Counted from the first letter of the stretch, positions 34,288 to 48,440 are shown. The stretch is DNA of 64,000 bases from Heterostelium multicystogenum (GCA_003667245.1 RCNN01000027.1:62001-126000), one strand, 5' to 3'. Numbers and translations are program-made. Notes: a model not told the origin generated them from the letters alone.

Positions 34288-37200
34288 TTATAAATGTTTT
34301 ATGATTGCTGGACTTAACCTCTTCTTTGTATTTTTTTCACCAAAAACAGAGATTAGAGATGATACAGATGGAGAATGGTCATTGGTTGCAATGAGTTTTG
34401 GATCAGGAAGGTTATTGACGGTATGACTTTTTTTGAGCTCAGGTGGGGGTTTACTTGTCTGTGCTCTCGGCCTAATAGTAGAAGGAGATCCAGTTTCAAG
34501 TGAAGACTGACCAGCAGGTGAATTTGGAGCAGACTGGGGAAGTGGTGCCGATGTCTTTCTCAGTGATACTTTGATTGGTGAATCTGGACCGCCAATATGA
34601 AGTGTTTTTGTGGCCGATACAGTGGATGGTGAGGGTGACCTGGGTGTAGTTCCTGGTGTTGTATTTGCAGATGCTAGCGTTGGTGAGGTATTGATGGGCG
34701 AGTTTGATTCTGATTTTGGAAGAGGTTTGGAAAATGGTTTGGCAATAGGTTTGGAAATTGGCTTGGCAATTGTTTTTGCGACTGGCTTTGACATTGGTTT
34801 GATGGGAGATACTCTTGGGGAGTCTGCGGATTGAGCCTTTTCAGTGATGACAGCTAAGTCTGGATTTCTTGGGGCCAGTTCTGGCTGGGTTGGTTTATTC
34901 AACTCCAAAGTTGGAATGCTAGTAATTTCAACTGGCTTCGTTTCCTGAATGAGCACAGGACTTTCAAGGACATCTTCCAGTTGTTGAAGCAACAATCTTT
35001 CTTTAGCGATTACATCTTCATCTTCCTTAGTGGATGACTCTAATGGAAGAATAGCTGCAGCTTGCTTAGGAGATGGTTGTAATGACGATTCAATATCGAA
35101 TCTTTCTTGATAGAATGCATGTAATTTGTCTTCTTCGTCAAGAACTGAGCTTTGGTCAGAGATCATATCTATGGTCTCCAATGAACTATTGATTGACGCT
35201 CTACATGATGGTGGATTAAAATCAATACTTTCATTATGATTTCTCTTGACGCTGTAGTTGCTCTTGTTCTTGTGATTGCTCTTGTTTCTCCTTTGGTGGA
35301 TGTTCAGCTTCGGTATTGGCATTTGGAGAGGTGGATGGAGATGATGAAGAAGCCAATGGAATAATTACAGACGCATGGTAGTTTGATTTACCAGTAGTCA
35401 TCGTTCCCTTTCTCCATGCTTTTGTCAATGGCAGCTTTATGGTTAGTGGGCGAAGGTGAGTTTGAAGTGGGTGAGGTTGAAGATGGTGAGTTTGGTGAAG
35501 TTGAGGCAAGTGATATTGGTACAGGTGGTTGTAATTGCTGTTGAATCGGCTGAGATGGTAGCAAATCGTTGGTTTGTGGCTGTGTAGTTGCTTCAAGAGG
35601 TGGTGAAGGAGGTTGCTGCATCTTGTGTAGTTTGTAAAAGCTAATGTTTTCCTTTTTGAAATCGATCTTCTCCCCGAGTAATCTTTGAACCTTATCAATA
35701 CTCTTTTGTTCCTCAGGTGACTTTGATTTGACATTGTCATTTGCTGAGTGGTTTTGGTGATGACTAGTATGGCTTTGATTATTGTTGGGATGGTGATCGG
35801 TTGCTATCTTGGTTGGCGAAGTTGAGACTGCGACAGGAGGTGTACTATCGGTCGAAGAGCCTAATTGTGAGGGATGTATCTTTTCTCCAAAGAACTTGTT
35901 CAGCTTGTTCAAACGCGATTCTACCTGGTTGCTATTGCCATTGATAGTCTGATTGTTGTTGTTACTGCTTCTGAGTGATCCTCCAGAGTTTGCATTCTGC
36001 ACAGCTCCATTTGTATTGGAAGTGTTCTTTAAAGAGGCAGTTAAAAGTGACTCTTGTATTTGTACAGAGAATCTAATCTTTTCGCTGTAATCAACTTTCT
36101 CAGAGTCAAGCCATTCACCTATGAATGTTTCGATTCTATTGTTTCTCTCTTCTAATGAATTATTATTTAACTTATTGAGCTAATATATAATTTGTATTAG
36201 TTGGATTGTTACAGTTGAGAAGGCTAACATGTGATACACTTACATTTGGAGGTAAGAATTGATATGACAACGAATCTAAACTCTCACCAAAGAATCTTAT
36301 TAGGTTGTGACATGAGTAGGTTGAATTTGTAAGAGAGGAGTCATTTGAGAGCAGTTGATTGAATCGGTGAACAACGTCAATCGCGTTGGTAACCTCTGTT
36401 GACTCCAACAGACTACCGACAATGTACTCGTTAAACTCTTGGCTGTTAATTGGCTTCTTTTTAACTGTTGTTGTAATGATAGATCTAAAGTTGTTTTAAG
36501 TTAGTATCCGCATGGTGCTGAAACGTAATTACGTGATAACATACTGTGTTGTGGAAAGAATAGTTGAGAAATCAGAGTAGCTTATTGATTGGAACGACCA
36601 AAGTGACTCAAACAATGCATATGTAGATACATAGCACTCGTCTAGCCAGTTGTAGTCGCTAAATACGATGTTCCACTTGTCAACCTCGGTATCGTCTTCC
36701 TCTTTAACCGACGATGGTTTCTCATCTTGATGATCTGTATCGACTTGTTTGTTCGCCTGAGTCATCATACTCTCGTCGCTAATTCTGCTACTGTTGATAT
36801 TGTCGGTGTTTCCATTGGTACTACTACTGTTGCTATTCTTGTTGGCTCTTAATCCATATGCCTGTGACAGGAGATACGACAATGAAATACCGACCAATGC
36901 CACTGGATATGATTTCGATATTGGTTGACATTGCTCATCAGAGTTCATATCGTCTTGATCTTGATCGTGATTCAGCTCTCTGCTTGTCTGCGCAGACAAT
37001 ATGTACTTGAACAGTGATGTATGCTGCTTGGCAAAGTAGTTTAGATTTCTCAACGCTATTACACCTGTGCAGTTGAGATCGTCCGATGGGTTAGCACCGC
37101 GGAAACCAAGCAACAGCCACTTATAAGAACTACAACCTCCGTATGGGTACAATGTCAATGTTGACGACCACAAATCAGAGAACAATATCTGATGTTGTAT

Positions 37201-38905
37201 TCTCTCTGTGTCAATTGATTCCAAACATTGATCCTTCAATTCGCTAACCATGATATTCTTTAAGAAAGGGTAGGTGATATAAGAGATTAGTACATAACTT
37301 GGCAATGACAATGAGGTTGAACCCATATAGATATACATACTCTCAGTGTCTTAAATTGAATGCTGTTGGCTATTAGGTTATCTTTCATCTTTAGCTCCTA
37401 TTTAGTGAGGTAAACAGATTGGTTAGCATTAGCTAGATGTTCATAAGACGCAGAGCCGCCAGAGATCTAGATAGTACATACATATAATGCATTAAAGATG
37501 TTGTCTTTGTGTAGTTTGTTTATGTAGTTTACAGGATTTGGTGATAATAAATAAATATTGTTGATGAGTGATATGGTCTGTATGATTATTTCACTGTGTA
37601 GATTTGGTATTGATAAAAGGGAGGATGAAAGAGACTGAACAGATGCCGAAGCTCGAATGGCTTTGTTAAAATAAAGATCGTCGTCATAGTCTTTGTTTGT
37701 CGCCATTCTCCTCCAGGATGCTGTTGTCTCTGCGCTGCTCGTATTGCTCAAAGAGATACAAGTAGAAGTTCTTTTTGAATTCGGATGAGCATGTCTTTAT
37801 ACATTGATCGATCAGAGTGAACAGTGACATTTTACCACTGGAGTCTTGGTGACTGTGACCTAAACTATCTCTATTCGAATGACTGTTGTTATTACTATTG
37901 TTACCACTGCTATTGTTGCTGTTGCTGCTGCTGCCGCTTGGTGAAGATGGTGAAATGTTGTTACTATTGTTGGACTGTACAGAAGATGATGTAAGAGTGT
38001 TTGCTCGACCTGTATTCTTGCTGAAGGTTCTATTGATAGTTGCCGACGGTGAAATATCTACATAATTATTAGTATTATTATTGGTTGCTGTTGTTGTCAA
38101 CATTGTGTTGGTAATGCTCTTCAGTATCGTGTTGCTCTCACTGTTGGCGTCTGCGCTGCTGCCATTGCCACTGCTGTTTAAAGTTAGTTGGTTGTTTCTC
38201 TGTAGATATCCACGAGTAGGTTGATAGCCCAGAGTGTCGGCGAAACGGAAAATGATACGAATGATCTTTACTAGATTGTCAGAGCTGATAAACACGTGAT
38301 CATTTCTTGTGCGCTCTTTCAGCATCAGTAGCGTCAAATGGATATGCAAGCTCTCGATTGCCTTCCTCAATGCCTTCTTGTCCGACTTGCTGCTGTTGCC
38401 ATTGGCGCCATTCGCATTTCCACTTGAATTGAGTGTGGTCGTCCTCATTTTGAATTGGGTTTGAATTTGGTTTTCGATGTGTGAGCGCAGTGATGAGGGT
38501 TGAGAATTGGGTGTCGATGTAAGTGGTGTTGAGATGGGACTGTTTCCAGTGGGTGGCGAAGTGTTGGCGACAGGAGGCAGCAGACTCTCCACGTCCGAGA
38601 TATACTTATTGAGCGGTCGCAGCTTAAAGAAGAGGATATTGTCCTCTTTGAGGAACCTACTATCGCTTGAGTCTTCGATCCAAAGTCCCACTGCTCGCCT
38701 CTTGCAGACCGTAGTGAGACGAAATCAGTCCATTTGTATCTGAAATGAGTCTGAGAGTGGAGCTCTGGAAGCTGGCAGAAAACTCAATGAGATTTTCAAA
38801 AAGATGTTTGACATGCTCCTGAAACGAGACATTGCTCTTGGCCTCATAGAAAAACTCTACTCCATCGGGATCATATATTCTGACCCTAGAAGATGGTGGT
38901 GGCAT
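34288..38905 (-). CDS. ELMO/CED-12-domain protein
   Basis: ELMO proteins pair with Dock-type exchange factors to activate Rac in chemotaxis, phagocytosis and adhesion. Exons read at 37482-38905, 37341-37397, 36545-37257, 36244-36484 and 34288-36179. The N-terminal part (SSRVRIYDPDGVEFFYEAKS, helical region with Asn/Ser inserts) matches the ELMO armadillo-like start. The ELMO domain itself is clear: LFSDLWSSTLTLYPYGG, KWLLLGFRGANPSDDLNCTG, VIALRNLNYFAKQH. The C-terminal 600 residues are Pro/Ser-rich and contain repeated (F/L)(F/L)GEKI segments. A KPIAKPISKP-type tract suggests SH3 binding. Likely errors sit at about 38723 (A3), 37693 (T3), 35407 (C3) and 35241 (T3), each one base too long. D. 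discoideum has several ELMO genes; the orthologue is not assigned. Confidence 0.85.
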
Positions 38906-39884
38906 TCTCTTGCTATCTCTACTACTCCTACACTGCTGTTGCTGCTGCTATTGTTCTTCTCTTTTCAGTAACTTGATAATACTAACTAACTACCCACAAA
39001 CTAACGAACTACTATAAATACAATAGAGAGTATATACAATAATACCAATACAATTACTAATATGTATAGTTTTGATTGATTGATTGTTTTGTTTGCCAGT
39101 AATTGTGTCAAATTGTATTTATTTGTTTTTTCTGAGCAAAATCCGTTGCCTTTTTAAAAGAATGGTGACCTTTTTTTACTTAAGTGGTTGGATTGTTTTT
39201 TTTTTTGTTTTTTTAATTTTGTTGGTATAGTATTTTTGTATTTTTTTTTTTTGCAGGTTTTTTATTTTTGTTTTTACTAAAATGAAACTACTATTTTGTC
39301 TTTGATACCAATAACACAAAATTTGTTATAAATAAATGTTGGTTGGTGATGAGTAATTATTAATATGTTCTGTTATCTACTTTTAAGTTTATTAAGGATT
39401 TCTAATTTCTAAGTATAGTTTAATAGTGTTATTTGTGTTGAAGTTAAGCTATACTGGATAGGGATGAAGTTTGATAAAATTAGTGGAGTACTGCCACTAT
39501 TTTTGAAGTAAAATCAATCACAACAACACAGTTGTTATAAAAAACAAAAAGTAGGAGATTGTTGCCTATTCAGCAAATCTCTTTTTTTATTTTTGTGTTC
39601 ACAACCACATAAAACGATCAAACCCACTTTTCAAAATCCACCATCATGAAAAAAGAGTTTGGTAATGGAATAATTTGGAACATAAATAAATCGGTAATTT
39701 GGCATTACTTTAATTTATATGTTCTTTCCATTTATAAAAATTATGATTTTGTTTGATTGAATGATTGGTTTTGTTTTGTTTGGTATAAAAATTCAATAGC
39801 TTAACTAAAAAAAAAAACAAAACTATAATATGGTTTTTTATTATTAGTATTTAATTATATTATATTTTATTTTATTTTGTTTTT
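38906..39884. other. Intergenic region with long T tracts
   Basis: Upstream of the ELMO gene and downstream of the ACAP gene. Contains poly(T) runs at about 39173-39178, 39198-39205 and 39243-39253, and a CAG-like triplet stretch near 38934-38950. No gene seen. Confidence 0.5.
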
Positions 39885-42800
39885 TTAAGTGTTTGTTGGG
39901 GATACTTCTGATGGTGTTGTAGATGTTGGTTCTGGTGTTGCTGTGGAAGTTGTTAAATTATTTGATGGTGGGGTGTTTGTAGATGGTGATTCGTTATTTT
40001 GAGTTGGAGTTACAGTGGATGTTTTTGATTTTTCTTTCTTCTTCTTCTTTCTTACAAAGTCGGATAAGTCGGATTTGGTGTCGTCGTTTGTTACTACTGA
40101 TACATTGTCTGGAACATCAGATACATCGTCTTCGTTAGAGTCAGAGTGGGTATCCTTTCCAGAGTCTTTTTTCTTTGTCATGCTTTGAATTTGTTGAGCA
40201 GCATTTTGAATGGGGTTGGAGAGTTGTTTCGTGTTGGTGATGCTTTATCTTTTTCATCCTCTGCCGAAATCAAATATCATTGTAGCTGTTGGTATGTGAC
40301 ACTGGGTGTGATGATGCGGCCGAAAGTGTATTATTATTTGTTTTGTTGATATGTACATTGTCCATAGACTCTCTGTGAGTTAGATTTGGTAGTGTTGGGT
40401 CAGTGGTTGGTACTTGTACCTCGGGGGATACTGCTGTTTGTTGTTGTGGTTGTTGTTGTTGGGGCAACTGATTCCTCATCGTCTGATTCTTCTTCAAAAC
40501 CATTCTCATCACCTAAACCGCCATTTTCAGTGTTGGGAACAGCTTTTCCTGAAATACTCAGCTTGCTCTTCATGAGTCTAAGAGTGTTCTTTCCTCTACC
40601 CAGAAGCGATGGTCTTCTCTTGGACTTTGGTCTATTTAGTTTATGATTTATAGGGACTGTTTCACCGTTTCCTGTGTTGCTGAGACTAGTTGTATTGCTA
40701 ATTGAGGTTGCTGGTGGTTTACTTGAGTCTTCGGACTTGGATGTAGCGCCAAGTGAGGAGTTGCTGCTGTGCAAGTTCTCTTTGGAGTTGGATACAGTTG
40801 CTGGGTGCTTCTCGGCTCCAACCAACTGAGTGCTACTATTTCCACCACTGTTTGTGCTTATGTTACTGTTGAATGATGCATTGAGTTGGATATTTGGGTG
40901 GTGAGTGGAGGAAGCCAGTGCTTCGGTACCATCAGCTCCACTAAAGCTTGCACGTCCTAAACTCTCACGCTCGGATTCACTCCAGCTAGATTCTAACTCG
41001 TTCTCTGCTGCTGCATATTTATCTTCGTCATCCTCGCTCAATATTTCTTCACGTGTGGTTGCTAAGGAAGTTGCGTTTGGGAAATCTGTACTTAGTGGAA
41101 CAGAGGCTTCGAATGGTTGGACATTACCAGATTCGATAGTGTCCATTGTCAAACCAAGATTGATGTCCTCACCTCTGAGTACTTGTTCTGCCTCCTTTGA
41201 TCTGTTGGAAACTGCCAAGTCAATGGGGAGACGACCCAAGTGATCCATGCACTTTAATCTGATGGCTTCAAATCCACGTTTCATCAAGAGTGAAGCACAA
41301 CGTGGACGATTGAAGTAGGCAGCATAGTGCATTGGTGTCCATCCCTAGAGTCGACCATAGAGATATCGGCACCATTCTGGAGCAACAGCTCTGGAATAAT
41401 AACGTCATCGGATTTCCAGATAACCTGGTGAAGAGTAGTTCTTCCAGATTGATCGACATGATTAACTTCTGCACCTTGTCCAATGAGCTTGAGATAACGT
41501 GTGATATCTCTGGGACCAGGATTAGATGCCATCTCATAGAGAAGCTTAGACAACTCTTCGGTTGGGAGTGTTGACTTGATAATGAAGTCTTTGGTTTTGT
41601 ATTTAGCACGAATGTAAGCTTCCTTAGTTGGACGATCGGATTTGTCAGTTGGTTTGGCGTGGTCCGATAATTGGTGTTCATAGAGCAAATTGAATTTGGC
41701 ATTACCAATCTCTCTCATTAAATAGATGTTCTCTGGAATCCATTTGTCCAAAGTTAGAGAACGAACCTTTGAGATGTGAGTTCCAAGACTACGGTGGACA
41801 CCACTGCAAACTTTACAAATAATGACACCAAGATTAATTGAAGCCCAGTCTGGGTCTTGAGTTGTACAATCTGCACAAATGTTGTTTCCGGCTGCCTTTT
41901 GAATGATACGCATAACCTGTTGGTTGACTTCATCACCACCTGGGGCACCAACGGCTGAATTGGCAAGTTGTTTACCAACACTTGCATTAAGAGAAGACTT
42001 TTCGATAGATTGACTGTTCAGTGAGTTGGAGATGGCTTCTTGAATGGCAGCTACCCAACGATCACGCTCCTCTTCGCTCTCTGCTTGGAGTACAATTGGT
42101 TGTTTCTTACGTGGATGCAAATTTCGAATCTGTAGTCGACTTGCTCCTTGGATGATGAGGAACCAGAGGCTGTGTGGATTAGTTGCAGATGGTGATGAAA
42201 CCAATGGTTGCTGTGGTACTCTGACTGAGCACAACAAAATGTTCAATGCATTTTCGGGGTGGAAACTCTTTCTTTTCCTTTGTAGCAGAAGAGCATACCA
42301 TCCTTCAATACATACCAACACTTGTTCCAACCACCCATAACCTGTTTACTCTTTTTCAAGAGATGACCTTCGACCACCTTAGGTGGCTGAATCTCTTCAA
42401 GATAACGCTCTAGCTCCTCGATACGGGGCTTCAAGTTTCCTAACAACTTGGCTCCACGAGTGTAAAAGAGATACTGCGAGTTGATAAAGTGGAGAACAGA
42501 TCTAAGATATTTTGTTTTCGTTTTTGTGTGACAAATCGGCCAACTTGATCTCCAAATCTTTACTCTGATTCTCTAGAACATCCTTCAACTTCTCCAACTC
42601 TTGCTCATAGGTAATCAATCTAGTTTCATCAAAACCTTTCTTCTTGATTGAGGTTGAAATCTTGCCAAGCGATTGCTTCATACTCTTCCTTTGACTTTGG
42701 TAACTCTCTTGTGTGACTCTGCAACCTCAGCAAAAATCGTAATCCACAAAATTTAGCAACAGGTGTGCAAAACACATCTTGAATTTCGTTCAACTAAATG

Positions 42801-43682
42801 AATCATAAAAAGATGTTAATTATATCTCTAAAATATTTGATATCATAAGATTCATACCATTTGATCGTGAACACTGTTGACTGCCTTCAAAGTATTTCCG
42901 AAGTATGCAATATTTCCACCTAATGTCTTTTCTTTTGGTTGAGCAAATGCAATCATCTGTTTCAGATTGCTTAAGCATCTCCTCTGAGAATAAATGACTA
43001 TTTTGACAATAAACTATATCGTTTAGTTAAGGTGATATTATGTTTGTTAGTTCATTACTATTATTTGTTATTTCTTCATGATCGTATTTTCCATACCTTT
43101 CATTGAATCAGTCCAATGCTTGGATATTTTTAAAAGCCGCTTCAAGGTCTTTTTTATTCTCAAATGCAAACTGTACTTCCTCAGAGTGGTAGGTATTGGC
43201 ATTGTTTTGCGATTGCTGCTAGTGAAATAGATGTCGATAGGGTGGTTGGATTTAGATTGCTAGTACCAGTGGTTTGCTGTTGTGTTAGCACCTGTTGCTG
43301 CTGTTGATGCAGAAATAGATAGCGGTTGAAGTTTTGGTGACTTGTATTCGGGTGACGATGATGCTGACGAAGATGAAAGTGATGATGTGGATGTGTTTGC
43401 TATGCTTGTGGTTGTAGTGGTTGTCGTGGCAGCAGAGGCGGCTACTACTGGTGGTTTATCTGCTGATGTTGGTGTAAGTGTGGCGGTGGCAGAGCTTCTC
43501 GACTGAGTTGGTGATTGGTTGTTGTTCGCAGCTGCTGATGATGGATGGTTACTGTCGGTGGGTTTAAAACTACGGATGAAGCCGTAGAGTATGTGCTATT
43601 TGATGGTGAATTAGATGAAGTTGTGTACGACATCCTTAACCTGTAGTTCATCCTTATTGGACGATGCCTTAATTTCACTCAT
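39885..43682 (-). CDS. ACAP-type Arf GTPase-activating protein (BAR, PH, ArfGAP, ankyrin)
   Basis: ACAPs sense membrane curvature through BAR, bind phosphoinositides through PH and switch off Arf GTPases. After a Ser/Thr/Pro-rich start (ATG 43682) the BAR region reads LKRLLKISKHWTDSM, EKTLGGNIAYFGNTLKAV and YLRSVLHFINSQYLFYTRGA. PH follows: VVEGHLLKKSKQVMGGWNKC to EEERDRWVAAIQEAI. ArfGAP is complete: zinc ligands CADC and CKVC 16 residues apart, catalytic Arg in GVHRSLGTHISKVRSL. Ankyrin repeats (GRTTLHQVIWKSDDV, MHYAAYFNRPRC) precede a low-complexity Ser/Thr tail. Introns at 42794-42857 and 42984-43096. Many one-base shifts occur, for example near 42270, 41344, 40438, 40272 and 40183, and several in the BAR part. 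Together with the Sec7-PH gene this gives both arms of an Arf cycle in the window. D. discoideum has two ACAPs. Confidence 0.87.
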
Positions 43683-45902
43683 TGTTGTGTGTGGGTATCA
43701 ACTAAATTCTACTCTTTAAACTAATCAAAACTAAACTAACTATTGATTCTATCGCAAGCAAATATATATAATTATATAACAAAAGGGTTCGTATCACAAC
43801 CCAACCCTTTAAGTTTGTTACGCTTGTTTGATTGCTGTTTGTTCTCTTGGTTGTTGTCAATTGGTTTAGTTTTAGATAATTAACTTTGAAAATCTCCCAC
43901 TATTCGATAAAAATATAATAAATATAACTATTCTTTATCTTTTGGACGATAAAATAACTGTAGTTTTGATTTTTGATGGTATACTACACTTCAATTGCTC
44001 TCTACGTATTTTCTACTACTACTACTACTACTATTACAAGATGATTAATTATTATCTATAAATACAACTTTCTCTTTACTTTTCTTTCCGAATATATATA
44101 TATTATATTATATTATATTATTATATATCCTATCTTAATTCTATTCTCTGATAAGTTGACTAAACTACTTCTACTAGTATAAGGTTTTTAAAAATAAAAG
44201 TGTTTTAGTTTTTTTTTGTTATTTTTTGTTATTTTGGTTTTTGCAATGTATATTCAAAGAACAAAACTTGACTGTCATCCAAACAACAACAAAGCAAAAT
44301 TAAAAAAATTAAAAATATTCTTTTCAAAAAAAACAAAAAGAAAAAGAAAAAAATTACAAAACAATTTGAAATAAAACTATTTGTTTGAAACTTCAAGTTT
44401 GGTCTTTCCTCAAAAAACTGAACCTGGTTGTCTTAATTTATATATATTTAAAATATGGTTAGATAGCTAAATTAAATGACTATGAATAAACAAACCAATA
44501 ACAAATATTATAAATAATCTTGGTTCAATTATATAAAAGAAACTAAATTCTGTTGATATTATTATTTCTAAATGAAGTTTGATTTTTGATTTTGTTTGGT
44601 TTTGTTTATTTGCTTTAATTTGGTATTATGGCGAGACGAGATGGATAGATTGAAAGATCGGTCTGTAAATAGAATAAAAATAAACAACAAACGTTAACAA
44701 ATATATTGTTGTAGTTATGAGGTTTAGTGGAGGAGTTGCAAAAAAGAATGAAATCACAATTTTCCCTCCAAACAGAATTACGTATTGTTTGTTTGTTTGT
44801 CTATTGTTGTTGTTGTTAGTGGTAGTGGTGATAGTGGTAGTGGTAGTGGTGGGTTGATGTTTGGTTATTGTCTGTATTGTGTGTTTGTTGCTATTGAATT
44901 GTATCACAAGCAAAACAAACAATAGACAAAAATAAACAAAATTACATCTACTACTACTACTATTTACATCATACTACTATTGCGCAGCAGTAAAGTAAAG
45001 TAGTACAACAAATTTGCATACTCTGACAAGTAATATGACTATTGTTTATAGTGATGCATCAAACAAATGCAAATACAACTTTACTAAACATTCTATTCAT
45101 TCAATTGATTCATTCGAGTGATGATGATAATGATCATGATGAGACATCCAGCTATGAAGAGTTGCTTATTTAACTTTTGTAAATGCAAATTATCATCTGT
45201 GGTGATAGGATGTGAACGAAAGCAATGACTATGAATGAATTATTGTGTTGGTCGATACCTACAATATGTCTATGCGTTTTTGATAAATAAATAATAGTTG
45301 ACTAAGTTTAAGAGAATCACTTTTCTATCTTTTTCCAAATATAGATTTGATTTTGTTTTATGGAAAACTTGAAACCTAATAATAACTTTAAACTAATATT
45401 AAAAATAAATAAATAAATTTGATTGGGATTAATAATATAAATATATTTATGATATATAATAATATGACAATGAATTGGTTTGATTTGCTTTGGTTTAGTT
45501 AACAAAACATAACAACACAATCACACCCCAATGAAATAGAATGTTGCAAATGAAAACAACTATTTTTTTGGTTATTATTATTATTATTATTATTAGTAAG
45601 AAAAATAAGAGTTCAAAAAAAATTATTTGAAAATAGTTTTGTGGAAGAACCCATCATTCTCACTTTTCATATAAAAATAATTCGTGTGTGCAAAGAGGTA
45701 CGTAACACTGATTTCATTTGAAATCTCACCCCACACTCCGCACACTGCGCAGTGATCTACAAATTTTAAAAAGTAAAAAAAGATAAATCTATTTTAGTTT
45801 GTTTTTGTTTTTTTTTTGATAAATAATTTAAAGTTTTGATTTTATTTATTTTTGATTATTATCATTATTATTATATCATAGATTTATTAAATAAAGACTA
45901 TC
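43683..45902. other. Intergenic region, 2.2 kb
   Basis: AT-rich spacer upstream of the ACAP gene and downstream of the homeodomain gene. Triplet runs (CTA)n at about 44017-44033 and 44948-44960, and A/T runs at 44210-44230 and 44300-44350. Open frames here are low-complexity only. No gene supported. Confidence 0.5.
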
Positions 45903-48440
45903 TTAATTTAATAGACTGTTTATGCTGTTGCTTGAGGATGAGTGTTGGAGCATCAGTTTGCCACCGCTGCTACTGTGGTGGTGTGGGCTGGGCGAAGGCT
46001 GCTGGAAGTGGATGGGTGATGATCGATCTTTGTTGGCGTTGGGCACCACTGGTATTGGTGCGTTCTGTCCGTTGATGTAGTGGTTTTGGAAGCTGTACTG
46101 CTGGCCGGCGTATATGAAGCTTCGCTCTTGGGAGGCACGCAATGTCTTCAGCTTGTCCTTGGTGCGACGGTTGTCCAGCCATCGCTGAATACGATTGACC
46201 TTCCAGTTGAGCGAGTCAGAGAGGATCTGCAATTCCTCCTTGCAGTGTTTGGCGTTCGATCCGTAGTGCATCAGGTAGTACTTCTCGAGGAGGATCTTCT
46301 CCTCGGGCGGGTGGTCTTTCTCATGCGTTTCTTAGGGGAGTCTTCATCGTCATCATCGAAATCATCGTCGTCGTCATCAAGCGCCGATATTTGCATATGC
46401 TTGGATTGTTTTGCCAGAAGGCTGGCGATGGAGTTTGCTGGCAAGGTGAGTTCGATCGACTGTTTGATGGGTGATGGTGAGTTGGACAATGGATTGGCTT
46501 GTGTGTTTTGGGTGAGTGAGGTGGTGAGAGTGGAGGTAAATTCTTTTCTAGGATTAGCTTGGTCATTGGAAGATTTGTTATAGAGTCTCGGGACTTCGCG
46601 CTCGTCCATCAACTCGTCCTCCTCGTCGTCGAGCTTGGGGTAGAATGGTTTTTTGAGTGACTTTCTTGACGATCGGGCTAGGTGTATTCTGTGCACTATT
46701 GCTTACATTGGGCATAGGAGTATCAGTGTCTTGCATATTGGACGACTGATTTTTGTACCATACTATAGAGGAAGCCTGTGGTTTTTCAATGGGAGAGGAC
46801 AGTGGTCTCTTACTAATATTGATAACATTTACACTTTGGACCTCGTCATCTGAGTTGAGAATACTTTCCAGGTTTTTCTTCATTTGTTGGTGGTGATGTG
46901 CAAGCTGAGGTGATTGAATGGGTGGCTTTCCAGATATGGGTGGAAGTGGCAATAGTATGGATTGGGAGTTTTGTGGTTGGGTTGTTGGTGTTTGTTGGGT
47001 TGGGGTGGTGTTGGATTTAACTCTTTTATAGTGTTGGGATATCGAGGCCAACTCGTAGAATTCATTGTCATGTGAGCTTGGCGAGGAAGATTGTGATTGT
47101 GAGTGTGGTTGTGATGAATAAATATTTCCCATGATTTGATTCACAGGGGATTGAGTTTTAGAAGATGAGATATTGGAGAAAGATTGTGATTTCTTTAGCT
47201 CTTCTTGCATCATCTTTTGTTCGTGTCTTCTCTTTCTTCTGCTTCTCTTATTGAGGGCAGTATGTTCATATGGATCATGTACTTGTTTCAGACCATAGTA
47301 TCCTTTTCTTCCATTTTCAAGTGCACTTTCTTGTTGGAACATTTCAAAAATATTGTGGATGTGATAAAGTCATATTAACAGTTTGTCTCCAAATTGATGT
47401 TCCTAAGAATAACAGAAAATCAATATTAATTTTGGGATTTCATAAAGGAATATCTTGTGGACTTACTCTTTCTCATACACATAGTTTCGTAATGGGAATC
47501 AATAAAAGTACAAATATCTTTTTTAATATGGAAATACTTAATATCTGGCTTTGACAAAGTTAAAACAATATAGTGCAATATAACAAATATCAGCCCTTTA
47601 AGTTTTGAAGATAAATAGAGTAAGTAAAGGATATTAATAATGGAAGTTTAGATGACGATAGTTACCATGTTGGAGCTGAAGTAAAGAATGATGGAGGTGG
47701 ACCATATGCACAAATGCAGCACTTATTATAGTTACATGTTTTGGGAACTATATTGCTGCACGATGAGGACTTCATCATACCACTGGGAATGCCTGGAATA
47801 AATTGGAATTTGGTTGGCTTTCCAGGAGAGTGAAGTGTAAGAGATGAGATGTGATGGGGAGGTGATGACAAATCGATATCGTCGCCAGACAATGTCGTCT
47901 GAAGATGGGGAAGATATTGATGGTGCTTCAGCAGCATCGTCTGGATGTGGGGATGGCATCAGGTGGGAAATATCACTGAGTGTTGGATGTGACGAGTGTT
48001 CATTGTCATGATGATGGGTGTTATTGTTGTGATGATTTAAATTATGGTGGTGTGGATTCAATAACATTTGATGTGATACCTGAGGTATGTGGGAGGTAGA
48101 AAGATGATTTCATCTTGAAGTTAACCATTTGTGATGGGGAGCCACCCATAGTTGGAGTGATGAGATCTCTCAACACTGGAATAATTGGTTTACTAGGTTT
48201 CTGGAATGCCATTTGATAGGATTGGGTTGTTTTTGTTGGGCAAAAAGGAGCCTCCTTAAAGTTGTGAAGCATATTCAGAACTTGGTGGGCATTATCTTCG
48301 TCATCATTTTCAGAGTCGGCATCGTCTTCGAGATCCTCGAGTTCATCATCTGAATGAATGTCTTGTATATGTTGTTGTTGTTGTTGTTGTTGCTGTAAAA
48401 ACAACTTATTATTATTACTATTAGCTCTGGATGATATCAT
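45903..48440 (-). CDS. Homeodomain transcription factor (divergent)
   Basis: The C-terminal third has a homeodomain in the restored frame: HPPEEKILLEKYYLMHYGS (helix 1), CKEELQILSDSLN (helix 2), then recognition helix WKVNRIQRWLDNRRTKDKLK. The near-invariant W48, N51 and R53 are present; position 49 is Leu and position 50 Asp. The rest is low-complexity: a Gln run from CAA codons (48366-48390), Asp/Glu blocks and Ser/Pro-rich segments. A basic stretch NKRSRRKRRHEQK (near 47240) may be a nuclear localisation signal. One intron is read at 47403-47665. Likely one-base errors lie near 48056, 47890, 47350-47380, 46662 and 46318. ATG 48440 is the first Met, but an AG directly before it (ttcag) could be a splice acceptor, so the true start may lie upstream. 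Nuclear DNA-binding role inferred. Confidence 0.75.
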
